Assembly (NCBI GenBank): GCA_029558835.1
Contig: JAKQDH010000202.1
Span: 62,001-126,000 of the forward strand
Origin: Planctomycetota bacterium
GTDB lineage: Bacteria; Planctomycetota; Phycisphaerae; UBA1845
DNA: 64,000 bases
Direction of reading: 5' to 3'
Shown here: positions 51,428-60,365 of the stretch, piece by piece
Layout: every line of letters starts with the position of its first letter
Position numbering within the stretch: position 1 is the first letter of the stretch
Position numbers and translations under genes: made by a program
Notes under the pieces: generated by a model
The model's database searches: none
What the model was told of the DNA's origin: nothing
The model's input: only the letters and a program-made list of their open reading frames with translations

Positions 51428-51811
51428 CTACACGCGCCGACGCTTCGGCGGCCGGCACCCGTTGTGGGGCAGCGGGGTCACGTCCTCAATCGACTGGATC
51501 CGCAGCCCCGCGCTCTGCAAGGCCGTGATCGCCGACTCCCGCCCCGTTCCCGGTCCCTTCACCTTCACTTCCACTTCCACCATGCCGAACTTGCGGGCCG
51601 CCTGGGCCACCTGCTCGACCGCCCGCTGGGCCGCAAACGGCGTGCTCTTCCGCGTGCCCTTGAACCCGGCCGTCCCCGCCGACGCCCAGCACAGCACGTC
51701 CCCGTTCATGTCGGTGATGGTCACGATCGTGTTGTTGAACGTGGCCTTGATGAACGCGACCCCGCGTGCCACGTTCCGCCGCACCCGCCGCTTGCCTGCC
51801 CGCTTAGCCAC
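51428..51811 (-). CDS. rpsK: 30S ribosomal protein uS11
   Basis: 127 residues. RNVARGVAFIKATFNNTIVT, ITDMNGDVLCWASAGTAGFK, GTRKSTPFAAQRAVEQVAQA and the end DVTPLPHNGCRPPKRRRV are diagnostic. It overlaps rpsM by 8 bases. Confidence 0.97.
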   Translation of the reverse strand: MAKRAGKRRVRRNVARGVAFIKATFNNTIVTITDMNGDVLCWASAGTAGFKGTRKSTPFAAQRAVEQVAQAARKFGMVEVEVKVKGPGTGRESAITALQSAGLRIQSIEDVTPLPHNGCRPPKRRRV

Positions 51812-52193
51812 GGTGCATCTCCTTCACGCCCTTCTTCCCGGCCACTGTCTTCTTGGGCCCCTTCCGCGTCCGGGCATTCGTCCGCGTCCGCTGCCCCCGC
51901 GCCGGCAGGTGCGCCCGGTGGCGCATGCCCCGGTAACAGCGGATGTCACGCAGCCGAGCCACGTTCGACTGCACCAGACGGCGCAAGCGACCTTCCACCA
52001 CGTAGTTCCGGTCGATGACGCTTCCGATCCGCGCCACCTCCTCCTCGGTCAGGTCCTTCGCCTTGACCCCCGCCTCCACCTGGGCTTCCTTGAGCACATC
52101 CACCGCGAGCTTCGGACCGATGCCGTAGATGTACCGCAGCGAAAACTCGATCCGCTTGTCCGCCGGTATGTCCACACCTGCTATACGCGGCAC
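51804..52193 (-). CDS. rpsM: 30S ribosomal protein uS13
   Basis: 129 residues. MPRIAGVDIPADKRIEFSLR, YIYGIGPKLAVDVLKEAQVE and RCYRGMRHRAHLPARGQRTR are diagnostic; the tail KGPKKTVAGKKG contacts tRNA. 15 bases separate it from rpmJ. Confidence 0.97.
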   Translation of the reverse strand: MPRIAGVDIPADKRIEFSLRYIYGIGPKLAVDVLKEAQVEAGVKAKDLTEEEVARIGSVIDRNYVVEGRLRRLVQSNVARLRDIRCYRGMRHRAHLPARGQRTRTNARTRKGPKKTVAGKKGVKEMHRG

Positions 52194-52208
52194 CCGACGA
52201 CCTCCTTA

Positions 52209-52322
52209 CTAACCCTGACGCTGTTTGTGCCGGGGATTCGTGCAGATCACCCGGACCACCCCGCGGCGCTTAATGACCTTGCAGTTCTCACAGATCCGCC
52301 GCACGCTCGCTCTCACCTTCAT
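52209..52322 (-). CDS. rpmJ: 50S ribosomal protein bL36
   Basis: 37 residues, starting at an ATG at 52322. MKVRASVRRICENCKVIKRR, then CTNPRHKQRQG. The CENC, later C and H residues form the zinc site of the C+ form. The gene is between map and rpsM, and no infA lies with it. Confidence 0.95.
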   Translation of the reverse strand: MKVRASVRRICENCKVIKRRGVVRVICTNPRHKQRQG

Positions 52323-52365
52323 CGCCGCACCTCCCGTCGCTCGCCCGACCGCCTCCGCGCCGGCG

Positions 52366-53154
52366 CTACACCGTCAATACGTCCACGCCGCGCGCCGTCA
52401 CCGCAATCGTGTGCTCAAAGTGGGCCGCCGGTTTCCGGTCCCGCGTCACCACCACCCAGCGATCCTCGTCGCCATACTCCACCGCGTGCGTGCCCAGGTT
52501 CACCATCGGTTCCACCGCCAGCACCAAGCCCGGCTGCAACGGAAAATCCAGTCCCTTCTGCCGCTCGTTCCAGAAGTTCGGCACCTTCGGGTCCTCGTGC
52601 ATCTCCCGGCCGATGCCGTGCCCCACGAAGTCCCGCACCACCGACAGCCCCTCGCCCTCCACGTACGCCTGGAGTTGCCGGGCCACCTCGCTCCACATCT
52701 TCCCCGGCGACGCCACCTCCAGCACCAGTTCCAGCGCTCGCTGCGTCACCTCCACCAGGTGCGCCACCTCGGGGGTCACCTTGCCAACGCGAACCGTCGT
52801 CGCCGCGTCGCCGCAGTACCCGTCCAGGCGCACTCCGCAGTCAACGCTGATGATGTCTCCTTCACGCAACTCCCGGGGGCCGGGTATCCCATGCACGAGC
52901 TCTTCGTTCACGCTCGCGCAAATCACCGCGGGAAACGGCCGCCGGGCCTGCGGCTGCCGCACTCCCTTGAACAGGGCCGCCCCACCCGCGGCCGCGATCA
53001 ACTCCTCTGCCGCGGTGTTCAGCTCGGCCGTCGTCACCCCCGGTCGCACCATCTCCGTCAGGCGGTCCAGCACCTCCCGCACAACCCGGCCGGCACGCCG
53101 CATCAGGTCGATCTCACGCCGGCTTTTCAGAATGACGCCGCCGGTGCCTGCCAC
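52366..53154 (-). CDS. map: Methionine aminopeptidase type I
   Basis: 262 residues; removes the initiator Met. ILKSRREIDLMRRAGRVVRE, ELVHGIPGPRELREGDIISV, DCGVRLDGYCGDAATTVRVG, FVGHGIGREMHEDPKVPN and LVLAVEPMVNLG contain the metal ligands (D, D, H, E, E). Located between secY and rpmJ, without adk, which usually stands there. Confidence 0.96.
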   Translation of the reverse strand: MAGTGGVILKSRREIDLMRRAGRVVREVLDRLTEMVRPGVTTAELNTAAEELIAAAGGAALFKGVRQPQARRPFPAVICASVNEELVHGIPGPRELREGDIISVDCGVRLDGYCGDAATTVRVGKVTPEVAHLVEVTQRALELVLEVASPGKMWSEVARQLQAYVEGEGLSVVRDFVGHGIGREMHEDPKVPNFWNERQKGLDFPLQPGLVLAVEPMVNLGTHAVEYGDEDRWVVVTRDRKPAAHFEHTIAVTARGVDVLTV

Positions 53155-53247
53155 ACCCGCAACCTGCTCCCGCCTTGCCTAACGTCCGTCCGCAACGTCC
53201 GCCGCTCGCCCTGCCTGATCCCTCGGTGCCGTTCCCCGCGGGCCCTG

Positions 53248-54618
53248 CTAGGAGCGCGATCCCTTGATGGGCCCCGCGTCACCCAGGAACCCCTTGTAGT
53301 TACGCATGATCAGGTTCGCCTCGATCCGCTGCACGAAGTCCAGCGTCACGCTCACCACGATCAGCAACCCCGTACCGCCCAGGAACGCCGACACCTCAAA
53401 CGGAATCGAGAGCCCCTGCGCAACCAGATTGGGGATAATCGCAATGATGGCCAGGAACGCCGCGCCGACGTAGGTAATCCGGCTCATCACGCGTTCCAGG
53501 TAGTCCGCCGTCCGCTTACCGGGGCGCAAACCGGGAACGAAGCTGCCGTAATCCCGAAGGTTGTTGGCCATTTCCTTCGGCTGGAACTGCACCGTCGTCC
53601 AGAAGTACGCGAAGAAGTACACCGCCAGGATGTACGACACGACGTACACGTACCCGTGCTCGCCGCGGAACTGCGTGCTCAGGAAGTGCCAGAACGCGTT
53701 GGGCCACGCCCGCGAGATCGCATCGAAGATCACGCCGGGGAAGATGAGCATCGAGCTGGCGAAGATGATCGGCATCACGCCGCCGTGGTTCACCCGCAGC
53801 GGCATGTACTGCCGCTGACCACCGTACACCCGCCTGCCCCGCGTCTGCTTCGCCTGCTGGATCGGAATCCGACGCTGCGCCTGGGTGATCAGGATCGCCC
53901 CCGCCACCACCGCCACGAACATCGCCACCACCAGCAGCACCCGCGGGATGTCGAACTGCCCGCGATCGCTGGCCCCGCTCGCCTTGAAGTTCTGCACCAC
54001 CAGGATGATCGCATTGGGCATGCGCACCACAATGCCAGCAGTGATGATCAGGGAGATGCCGTTCCCGATCCCGTATTCGTCGATCTGCTCCCCCAGCCAC
54101 ATCAGGAAGACCGTACCGCTCGTCAGCAGCGCGAGCGTCATGAGCAAGTATGTAAACGACAACCCCATGAACGGCCCGGTGTATTCCGAGAAAATGAACT
54201 TGTTGGCCGCCAGGTACTTCACCCAGATCATCGCCTGGATGATGCAAAGACCCACCGTCGAGTACCGCGTGTACTCGTTGATCTTCTTCCGCCCCGCCTC
54301 TCCCTCTTTGTGCAGTTTCTCCAGCGACGGCACCACCGTCACCAGAAGTTGAAGAATGATCGATGCCGAAATGTACGGCATGATGCCCAGACCGAAGATC
54401 GTGCTTTGCCGCAGGTTGCCGCCCGTGAAAATCTGGAAGTACTCCGCCAGATCTCCGAGGCCGCCTCCGCCCTGGGAAATGCGGTACATCTCCGCCTGAT
54501 CAACCCCTGGAACTGGTACATAGTACCCAATCCGGTAGATCGCCAGCATCCCCAGCGTGAACAGCACCTTGTTGCGCAGCTCAGGGATCTTGAAGATGTT
54601 GATCAGCGTCTGAAACAT
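53248..54618 (-). CDS. secY: Protein translocase subunit SecY
   Basis: 456 residues with ten transmembrane helices. The N-terminal FQTLINIFKIPELRNKVLFT, SASIILQLLVTVVPSLEKLH, LLTSGTVFLMWLGEQIDEYG, GNGISLIITAGIVVRMPNAI, and VNHGGVMPIIFASSMLIFPG match SecY. It is the channel of the general secretion pathway. 210 bases without features separate it from rplO. Confidence 0.97.
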   Translation of the reverse strand: MFQTLINIFKIPELRNKVLFTLGMLAIYRIGYYVPVPGVDQAEMYRISQGGGGLGDLAEYFQIFTGGNLRQSTIFGLGIMPYISASIILQLLVTVVPSLEKLHKEGEAGRKKINEYTRYSTVGLCIIQAMIWVKYLAANKFIFSEYTGPFMGLSFTYLLMTLALLTSGTVFLMWLGEQIDEYGIGNGISLIITAGIVVRMPNAIILVVQNFKASGASDRGQFDIPRVLLVVAMFVAVVAGAILITQAQRRIPIQQAKQTRGRRVYGGQRQYMPLRVNHGGVMPIIFASSMLIFPGVIFDAISRAWPNAFWHFLSTQFRGEHGYVYVVSYILAVYFFAYFWTTVQFQPKEMANNLRDYGSFVPGLRPGKRTADYLERVMSRITYVGAAFLAIIAIIPNLVAQGLSIPFEVSAFLGGTGLLIVVSVTLDFVQRIEANLIMRNYKGFLGDAGPIKGSRS

Positions 54619-54828
54619 GCCTCAACCCATCTTCCCGTTGCCTTCCGCCCGGTCGCCTTGCCCGCGGGGATTCCGCAAACCGCCCATTCCGGACAACTGC
54701 CGGTTCAACCTCCGTCCTCTCCGCCACCGGACCGTCCCGTACGCCCGCCCGCGCTGCTCCCCCGCCACCTGCTCCAGTCCCCAGAACCCCGCCCCGGCGG
54801 CTTACCCGCTCGCCATGCCGTCCGCTTG

Positions 54829-55281
54829 CTAGGTCGTCCCGATCCTGGCCTCGCCGCCGGCGGCCTTGATCTTCTGCTCGGCGGCCTTGCTGTACTTGGC
54901 CACGTCCACCACCAGTCTCTTCGTCAGCGTCCCGTCGCCGAGAATCTTGACGGGGTCGCGCAGGTGTCTGATAAGCCCTGCCTTCTTGAGAGCCTGGGCT
55001 GTCACATGCGCCCCGTTCTCGAACGCCGCCTCCAGGGCCCCGACGTTGACCGTGCTGTACTGCGTCTGAAACTGGGCGTTGCTGAAACCCCGCTTGGGGA
55101 GCACCCGGAACGTGGGCATCTGCCCACCCTCCTGCAGGCCGCGTATCCGCCAGCCCGCCCGCTGCCCACAGCCGTTGTGCCCGCGCCCCGACGTCTTGCC
55201 GCAGCCGGACCCCCGACCACGACCGATCCGCCGCCGCCGCCGCTGCCGACCCGCTTCTGTTGCTACCTGGTAGAGGTCCAT
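54829..55281 (-). CDS. rplO: 50S ribosomal protein uL15
   Basis: 150 residues. RRRIGRGRGSGCGKTSGRGH and NGCGQRAGWRIRGLQEGGQM give the Gly-rich start; ALKKAGLIRHLRDPVKILGD and KAAEQKIKAAGGEARI the core. It follows rpsE by three bases with no rpmD between them. Confidence 0.96.
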   Translation of the reverse strand: MDLYQVATEAGRQRRRRRIGRGRGSGCGKTSGRGHNGCGQRAGWRIRGLQEGGQMPTFRVLPKRGFSNAQFQTQYSTVNVGALEAAFENGAHVTAQALKKAGLIRHLRDPVKILGDGTLTKRLVVDVAKYSKAAEQKIKAAGGEARIGTT

Positions 55282-55284
55282 GTC

Positions 55285-55803
55285 CTATCCTGCGACCTTC
55301 ACGCCGCGCAGCTCTTCCAACTGGTCCCGCCGCAGCAGGTGCCGCAACCCTTCAAACGTTGCCCGGACCAGGTTCTTGGGGCTATTGGAGCCATAGCTCT
55401 TCGTCAACACGTCCGTCACCCCCGCCAACTCCAGCACCGCCCGGGCGCTCGCCCCGGCAATCACACCCGTTCCCGGGCTCGCCGGCACCATCACCACCTT
55501 GCTGGCCCCGTAGCGGCCCACAATGCGATGGGGAAGCGTCCCGTTCACGAGGTTCACCGTGACCATGTTGCGGGACGCCAACTGCCGCCCCTTCTCCACC
55601 GCCGAAGGCACCTCCACGCTCTTCCCGTATCCGATGCCCACGCGCCCCCGGCGATCGCCGACCACCACCATGGCCGCGAAGCTGAACCGGCGTCCGCCGC
55701 GCACCACCGTGGCGCAGCGGTAGATCCGCACCACCACCTCGTCGAGACCGGAACCTTCCTCGGTTGCAGCTGCCTGCGTTTCGACCCTCGTCAGCTTCGC
55801 CAT
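55285..55803 (-). CDS. rpsE: 30S ribosomal protein uS5
   Basis: 172 residues. RIYRCATVVRGGRRFSFAAM, VVVGDRRGRVGIGYGKSVEV, HRIVGRYGASKVVMVPASPG and VIAGASARAVLELAGVTDVL are the S5 signatures. Decoding-centre protein. Confidence 0.97.
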   Translation of the reverse strand: MAKLTRVETQAAATEEGSGLDEVVVRIYRCATVVRGGRRFSFAAMVVVGDRRGRVGIGYGKSVEVPSAVEKGRQLASRNMVTVNLVNGTLPHRIVGRYGASKVVMVPASPGTGVIAGASARAVLELAGVTDVLTKSYGSNSPKNLVRATFEGLRHLLRRDQLEELRGVKVAG

Positions 55804-55874
55804 GATCGTACCCGCTCGCTTCTGTTCGCCGATCTCGTCGCCCGGCCTGCCCCAGCCCGATCATCCCGCCGGCA

Positions 55875-56393
55875 CTACTCGCCGGCCGGCTCCTCGGCCT
55901 GTTTCTTCTCTTTCTTCTTCTTCTTGCCCCCCGCAGCTCCGCTTTCCGCCTGCTTCTGGGCAGCCTCTTTCGCGGCCGCCTCGCGGGCGGCCTCTTCCGC
56001 CTTGGCCGCCAGCCGGTCCGGACGCATCAACTGCACGCCGCCCGCCACCAGTGCCTCCGCCAAGGCCTTGATCCGCCCGTGGAAACGGTAGCCATTGCGG
56101 TCGAAACACACCTGCTCCACGCCCAGTGCCAGCGCCTTCTGCGCCAGGTTTGCGCCCACCAGGGTGGCCGCCTTCCGGTTACCGCCGTAGCCGACCTGCC
56201 CGCTGAGGTCCTTGCCCCGAGTACCGGCCGCACACAGCGTCACCCCGCGCTCGTCGTCGATGATCTGCGCGTAGACGTTCTTGAGGCTGCGAAATACCGA
56301 CAACCGGGGACGGGCAGCCGTCCCGAACACCCGCTTGCGGATGCGCTGCTTCCGCCGCTCGCGCCGTGCCTGTTTCAACGTATTCGAGTACAT
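55875..56393 (-). CDS. rplR: 50S ribosomal protein uL18 with Lys/Ala-rich extension
   Basis: 172 residues from the ATG at 56393 (the upstream frame lacks similarity). The core is RLSVFRSLKNVYAQIIDDER, GNRKAATLVGANLAQKALAL and FDRNGYRFHGRIKALAEAL, where most L18 proteins end. The remaining ~50 residues are a charged tail (AAKAEEAAREAAAKEAAQKQ, KKKKKEKKQAEEP). Binds 5S rRNA. Confidence 0.94.
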   Translation of the reverse strand: MYSNTLKQARRERRKQRIRKRVFGTAARPRLSVFRSLKNVYAQIIDDERGVTLCAAGTRGKDLSGQVGYGGNRKAATLVGANLAQKALALGVEQVCFDRNGYRFHGRIKALAEALVAGGVQLMRPDRLAAKAEEAAREAAAKEAAQKQAESGAAGGKKKKKEKKQAEEPAGE

Positions 56394-56450
56394 ATCCGCC
56401 TCACGCGCGTCCCGCGCGTCCGCCGAGCACGTGCCCACCGCTGTCTTCGC

Positions 56451-57047
56451 CTAGCCCGTACCACTCAGGGCCTTACCTTGTTTCCGTTTAATGTGCTCGC
56501 CCTCGTAACGAATGCCCTTGCCCCGGTACGGCTCCGTCTTGCGGATCGCCCGGACCTCCGCTGCAAACTGCCCGACTTTCTGCTTGTCCGTCCCCTTGAT
56601 GAGCACCTTGGCCGGTTCATTGTCACCGCGCGCCGCAGGGACCTCGACCACCACCTCCACTCCGTCGGGAACGGGTACCTCATACTGAGAGCCGCGACCG
56701 CGGTTGCGTCCCGAGTAACCCACGTTCAGGTGCAGCACCTTGCCCTGCAGCTTGCAGTTGTAGCCGGTGCCGTAGATCTCCAGCCGCCTCTCAAATCCCG
56801 TCGCCGCCCCGCGCACCATGTTGGCGATCAGCGCCCGCGCCAGTCCGTGGTTGGCACGGCTCTGCCGGTCGTTGCCCGCCCGGGTGACGCTGACGACGCG
56901 AGCCCGCTCATCGAACGACACGGCCGCCGTCGGCGGGGCCTCCCAGGTCAGCTCGCCACGCGGCCCCTTGACCGAAATCCGCTGACCGGCCACCTTCACC
57001 GTAATCCCCGGCGGCACGGCAACCGGCTGTTTTCCCACCCGCGACAT
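56451..57047 (-). CDS. rplF: 50S ribosomal protein uL6
   Basis: 198 residues from the ATG at 57047 (MSRVGKQPVAVPPGITVKVA); the open frame continues upstream without similarity. GQRISVKGPRGELTWEAPPT, RALIANMVRGAATGFERRLE, the 20-residue middle and TDKQKVGQFAAEVRAIRKTE, PYRGKGIRYEGEHIKRKQGK are diagnostic. Confidence 0.97.
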   Translation of the reverse strand: MSRVGKQPVAVPPGITVKVAGQRISVKGPRGELTWEAPPTAAVSFDERARVVSVTRAGNDRQSRANHGLARALIANMVRGAATGFERRLEIYGTGYNCKLQGKVLHLNVGYSGRNRGRGSQYEVPVPDGVEVVVEVPAARGDNEPAKVLIKGTDKQKVGQFAAEVRAIRKTEPYRGKGIRYEGEHIKRKQGKALSGTG

Positions 57048-57108
57048 CAGCGCTTCCTCGCAATCACGGCCACCCGGCCGCATCCCCGCGGCGCCGGCAT
57101 TCCCGCCT

Positions 57109-57504
57109 CTAGTACACCGTGCAGAGCAACTCGCCGCCCACGTTGCACTCCCGGCAACGCCGGTCCGACAGCACACCCTGGCTCGTCGACACGATCGCTA
57201 TTCCCAGGCCGTCGAGCACGCGTGGCAACTCCTCCACCCGCCGATACACCCGCCGCCCCGGACGCGAGCCGCGCTCGATCGTGTGGATGATCTCCTCGCC
57301 GCGGGGACCGTATTTCAGGTCGATCCGCAACGTCCCCTGCCGGGCATCCGCCACCACGTCGTAGCCCTCGATGTATCCCTCGTCCTTCAGCACCTGCGCA
57401 ATGCCGACCTTCAGCTTCGACGCCGGCACTGCCACCCGCCGACGCCGGATCCGAATGCCGTTGCGAATCCGGGTGAGCATGTCCGCGATCGGATCAGACC
57501 ACAT
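57109..57504 (-). CDS. rpsH: 30S ribosomal protein uS8
   Basis: 131 residues. SDPIADMLTRIRNGIRIRRR, RYGPRGEEI-like strand, and the end GIAIVSTSQGVLSDRRCREC NVGGELLCTVY with the conserved STSQGV. Assembly protein of the 30S central domain and autoregulator of the spc operon in E. coli. Confidence 0.96.
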   Translation of the reverse strand: MWSDPIADMLTRIRNGIRIRRRRVAVPASKLKVGIAQVLKDEGYIEGYDVVADARQGTLRIDLKYGPRGEEIIHTIERGSRPGRRVYRRVEELPRVLDGLGIAIVSTSQGVLSDRRCRECNVGGELLCTVY

Positions 57505-57563
57505 CCTGCCAAGCCCTTCCTGCTGCTACCGCCAAACCCCTGTTCGCGCCCGCATTCCACCGC

Positions 57564-57749
57564 CTACCAGCTCGCCTTCCGCACTCCGGGAATCATCCCG
57601 TCGTGCGCGAGCCGCCGGAAGCAGATGCGACACACCTGGAACTTACGGTATACCGCGCGCACCCGTCCACAAATCTGACACCGACGCACCCGGCGCGTCA
57701 TGAACTTCGGTTCCTTCCGCGCCTTATTCATCCACGCCTTGGTCGCCAT
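57564..57749 (-). CDS. rpsN: 30S ribosomal protein uS14, zinc-binding type Z
   Basis: 61 residues. CQICGRVRAVYRKFQVCRIC carries the two CxxC pairs of the short zinc form, and the end RRLAHDGMIPGVRKASW is conserved. Confidence 0.97.
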   Translation of the reverse strand: MATKAWMNKARKEPKFMTRRVRRCQICGRVRAVYRKFQVCRICFRRLAHDGMIPGVRKASW

Positions 57750-57761
57750 ACGCCCTTGGTC

Positions 57762-58310
57762 CTAACCTTCCATCGTCCTGAACGGCATCCCCAGCCGCGC
57801 CAGCAGACGCCGGGCCTGCGCGTCCGTCCGCGCGGTCGTCACGAACGTGATGTTCATCCCCTGATTCACCGTCACCTTCGCCGCATCGATCTCCGGGAAT
57901 ACCAGTTGGTCCGGCAAACCCATCGAGTAGTTGCCGCGCCCGTCGAAGCTCTGCGGGTTCAGGCCCCGAAAGTCACGCAGACGAGGCACCGCCACGTTGA
58001 TCAGCCGGTCCACGAACTCGTACATCCGCCGCCCGCGCAACGTCACCCGGCACCCGACCTCCATCCCCTTGCGCAGCTTGAAGTTCGACACCGCCTTCTG
58101 CGCCCGGCGCATCTGCGGCTTCTGACCCGTGATCCGCGCCAGGTCCTCCATCACCACGCCCAGGCGGGTCTTGTCGGACGCCGGACTGCCCGTCCCCGCC
58201 GACACTACCACCTTCTCCAGCCGCGGAACCGCCAGCGGGTTGCTGATCCCCAACTCCGACATGAGTTGGGGCTGAATCTCCTGCTTGTACCGCTCCCACA
58301 ACCTCGCCAT
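57762..58310 (-). CDS. rplE: 50S ribosomal protein uL5
   Basis: 182 residues. MSELGISNPLAVPRLEKVVV, AQKAVSNFKLRKGMEVGCRV, LRGRRMYEFVDRLINVAVPR, LRDFRGLNPQSFDGRGNYSM and GMNITFVTTARTDAQARRLL are L5 signatures. Binds 5S rRNA. Confidence 0.97.
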   Translation of the reverse strand: MARLWERYKQEIQPQLMSELGISNPLAVPRLEKVVVSAGTGSPASDKTRLGVVMEDLARITGQKPQMRRAQKAVSNFKLRKGMEVGCRVTLRGRRMYEFVDRLINVAVPRLRDFRGLNPQSFDGRGNYSMGLPDQLVFPEIDAAKVTVNQGMNITFVTTARTDAQARRLLARLGMPFRTMEG

Positions 58311-58355
58311 CGCACCTGCCTCCCGCGCCTATCGCCCGGGGTCCGCCCGTGAAGG

Positions 58356-58709
58356 CTACTTCCGTTCCGCCCGCGTCATCTCGTGCAGCGTGGTTCCCTT
58401 CACCGTTACCCGCCGCTTCTTCCCGACTCTGCCTTCCGGGCCGCGCTCCACTGCGAACCGCACGCGCTGCCCCCGTCCGGCCGTCGGGTCGTAGGGCAAC
58501 ACGTTGGAAAGGTGGATCGGCGCCTCCTTCTGCACGCGACCACCCTGCGGGTTGCGACGCGTCGGCCGCACGTGGCGGTACACCATGTTCACACCTTCCA
58601 CCACGACCAGGTCGCGCCGGCGGTCCACGCGCAGGACCTTCCCCCGGGCCCCGCGATGATCTCCGCAGATCACCTCCACCACGTCGTTCTTCCGGATGCC
58701 CATCGCCAT
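58356..58709 (-). CDS. rplX: 50S ribosomal protein uL24
   Basis: 117 residues. The KOW motif is GIRKNDVVEVICGDHRGARG and KVLRVDRRRDLVVVEGVNMV, with HVRPTRRNPQGGRVQKEAPI after it. The start may be the first or the second Met. Confidence 0.96.
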   Translation of the reverse strand: MAMGIRKNDVVEVICGDHRGARGKVLRVDRRRDLVVVEGVNMVYRHVRPTRRNPQGGRVQKEAPIHLSNVLPYDPTAGRGQRVRFAVERGPEGRVGKKRRVTVKGTTLHEMTRAERK

Positions 58710-58765
58710 GGTCGCACCTGACCTCCGCCCGGCCTGCCCGTCCGGTCCCGCCGGTTCCGCCCGCC

Positions 58766-59179
58766 CTACACGACCTCCTCGGCCAGCGACACGATCTTCA
58801 TGTAGCTCTCGCGCAACTCCCGCGCCACCGCTCCAAAGACCCGCGTCCCGCGCGGCTCGTTCTTGTCGTCGAGCAGGACCACCGCGTTGCTGTCAAACCG
58901 CACGTAGCTGCCGTCCTTGCGGCGAAACGGCGCCCGCGTGCGCACCACCACCGCCTTCGCCTTCCGGCGCTTCGCCCGGTCCTTGCGGTCCGCGCCGCCG
59001 GAGAACTCGCTATTGGGCAGGCTCTTCTTCACCGCCACCAGGACCAGATCCCCGATGCGCGCGACTTTCAGCCGCGCCTTTCCCGGTCGGGCGGTACTGC
59101 CCTTGTACACGTTAAACACCATGGCGGCCTTCGCCCCGGTGTTATCGCACACGTCGACCATCGTTTGCAGTTGGATCAT
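58766..59179 (-). CDS. rplN: 50S ribosomal protein uL14 with internal insertion
   Basis: 137 residues against the usual 122. MIQLQTMVDVCDNTGAKAAM, KVARIGDLVLVAVKKSLPNS, KAKAVVVRTRAPFRRKDGSY and TRVFGAVARELRESYMKIVS are typical. About 14 extra residues (EFSGGADRKDRAKR) lie in the middle. Confidence 0.96.
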   Translation of the reverse strand: MIQLQTMVDVCDNTGAKAAMVFNVYKGSTARPGKARLKVARIGDLVLVAVKKSLPNSEFSGGADRKDRAKRRKAKAVVVRTRAPFRRKDGSYVRFDSNAVVLLDDKNEPRGTRVFGAVARELRESYMKIVSLAEEVV

Positions 59180-59221
59180 GCCGCCGCTCCCGCGCCACCG
59201 ACCATCCGCCTTCGGGGCCTG

Positions 59222-59527
59222 CTACGCCCCTCCGCCCTCGATGCGCCTCACAATCCTCAGCAGCCGCCACGCCTTCGTCTTCGACAGCCGCCGGCACGCC
59301 GCCACTTCCACCACGTCCCCGACCTTCGCTTCGTTCTTCTCATCGTGCGCGTGCAGGGTCGTCCGGCGGCGCACGTACTTGCCGTACTTCGGCGCCATGG
59401 CCAGGTAATCACAGCGGATCTTGATCGTCTTCTGCCGGCCGGCCGAAACCACGGTTCCCGTGCGTCTCACCAGCCGCCCGCGCGTCGCCCCGCGTGCCTG
59501 AGTCACTTCGGTCTGCGTCATCGCCAC
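59222..59527 (-). CDS. rpsQ: 30S ribosomal protein uS17
   Basis: 101 residues. GRLVRRTGTVVSAGRQKTIK, PKYGKYVRRRTTLHAHDEKN and VGDVVEVAACRRLSKTKAWR identify S17. The N-terminal ten residues are extra. Confidence 0.96.
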   Translation of the reverse strand: MAMTQTEVTQARGATRGRLVRRTGTVVSAGRQKTIKIRCDYLAMAPKYGKYVRRRTTLHAHDEKNEAKVGDVVEVAACRRLSKTKAWRLLRIVRRIEGGGA

Positions 59528-59616
59528 GTCCCTTCAGAACGCCCTTGCCCGGCCGCTGCCTGCCCCACCCCAACGCCTGCCGGCAACGGGCACCGCCAGC
59601 CCCCCGGCCTGCGCCG

Positions 59617-59865
59617 CTACCGCCGCTTCCGCGGTCCCGCCAGCGACTCCATGTGGTGCTGCTTCTCCTCGACGCCGAGTTCCCCACGCTGCCGCAGCAC
59701 CGTCAGGATGCGCGCCACGTCCCGGCGCCCCGCCGTCAACTGGTTGGGGTTCTCCAGCTTCTCCGTCACTGCTTGCGCCCGCAGGTCGAAAAGACGCCGG
59801 CGGATGCGCTCAAGCTCGTGATGGAGCTCGTCCGTCTGCATGTCCCGAAACTCACCGATCTTCAT
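59617..59865 (-). CDS. rpmC: 50S ribosomal protein uL29
   Basis: 82 residues. EFRDMQTDELHHELERIRRR, LFDLRAQAVTEKLENPNQL and ARILTVLRQRGELGVE are the L29 helices. Slightly longer C-terminus than usual. Confidence 0.94.
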   Translation of the reverse strand: MKIGEFRDMQTDELHHELERIRRRLFDLRAQAVTEKLENPNQLTAGRRDVARILTVLRQRGELGVEEKQHHMESLAGPRKRR

Positions 59866-59915
59866 GGGCGCTCCCGCTGTCTTCCGCCTGGTTGCCCGCC
59901 GTCACGTCGGCCCGT

Positions 59916-60335
59916 CTACAGCCCATGCCTCCGCCGCACAAACCGGCACCGGAAAGGCATCTTATGGGACACGCGTGCCAAGGCGGACCGGGCCACCTCT
60001 TCCTCCACACCTGCAATCTCGTACAGCACCGTGCCCTCTTTCACGCACGCTACCCAGAACTCCGGGTCGCCTTTCCCCTTACCCATACGGGTCTCCAGGG
60101 GCTTGGCCGACACCGGCTTATGCGGGAAGATCCGCACGTATACCTTCCCCTCGCGGTGCAGGAAGTGGTTAGCCGCCACCCGCCCTGCCTCAATCTGGCG
60201 CCCCGTGATCCAACCCGTGCCCAGGCACTGCAGCCCGTACTCACCGAAGGCCACCGTGTTCCCGCGCAGGGCGTACCCGCGCAGCTTCCCACGCTGACTC
60301 TTCCGCCACTTCACTCGCTTGGGCATCAATGCCAT
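59916..60335 (-). CDS. rplP: 50S ribosomal protein uL16
   Basis: 139 residues. MPKRVKWRKSQRGKLRGYAL, GRQIEAGRVAANHFLHREGK, KVYVRIFPHKPVSAKPLETR and MGKGKGDPEFWVACVKEGTV are diagnostic; the latter two form the tRNA-proximal loop. Confidence 0.97.
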   Translation of the reverse strand: MALMPKRVKWRKSQRGKLRGYALRGNTVAFGEYGLQCLGTGWITGRQIEAGRVAANHFLHREGKVYVRIFPHKPVSAKPLETRMGKGKGDPEFWVACVKEGTVLYEIAGVEEEVARSALARVSHKMPFRCRFVRRRHGL

Positions 60336-60365
60336 CGTCGCAACTCCCGGTCCCTGGCCACGCCG

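Noticed and set aside
52225..56091. A 1288-residue plus-strand open frame opposite the ribosomal genes
   Set aside because: It is composed of His, Pro and Arg-rich low-complexity sequence and lies exactly opposite well-supported ribosomal genes; high GC content leaves such antisense frames open.
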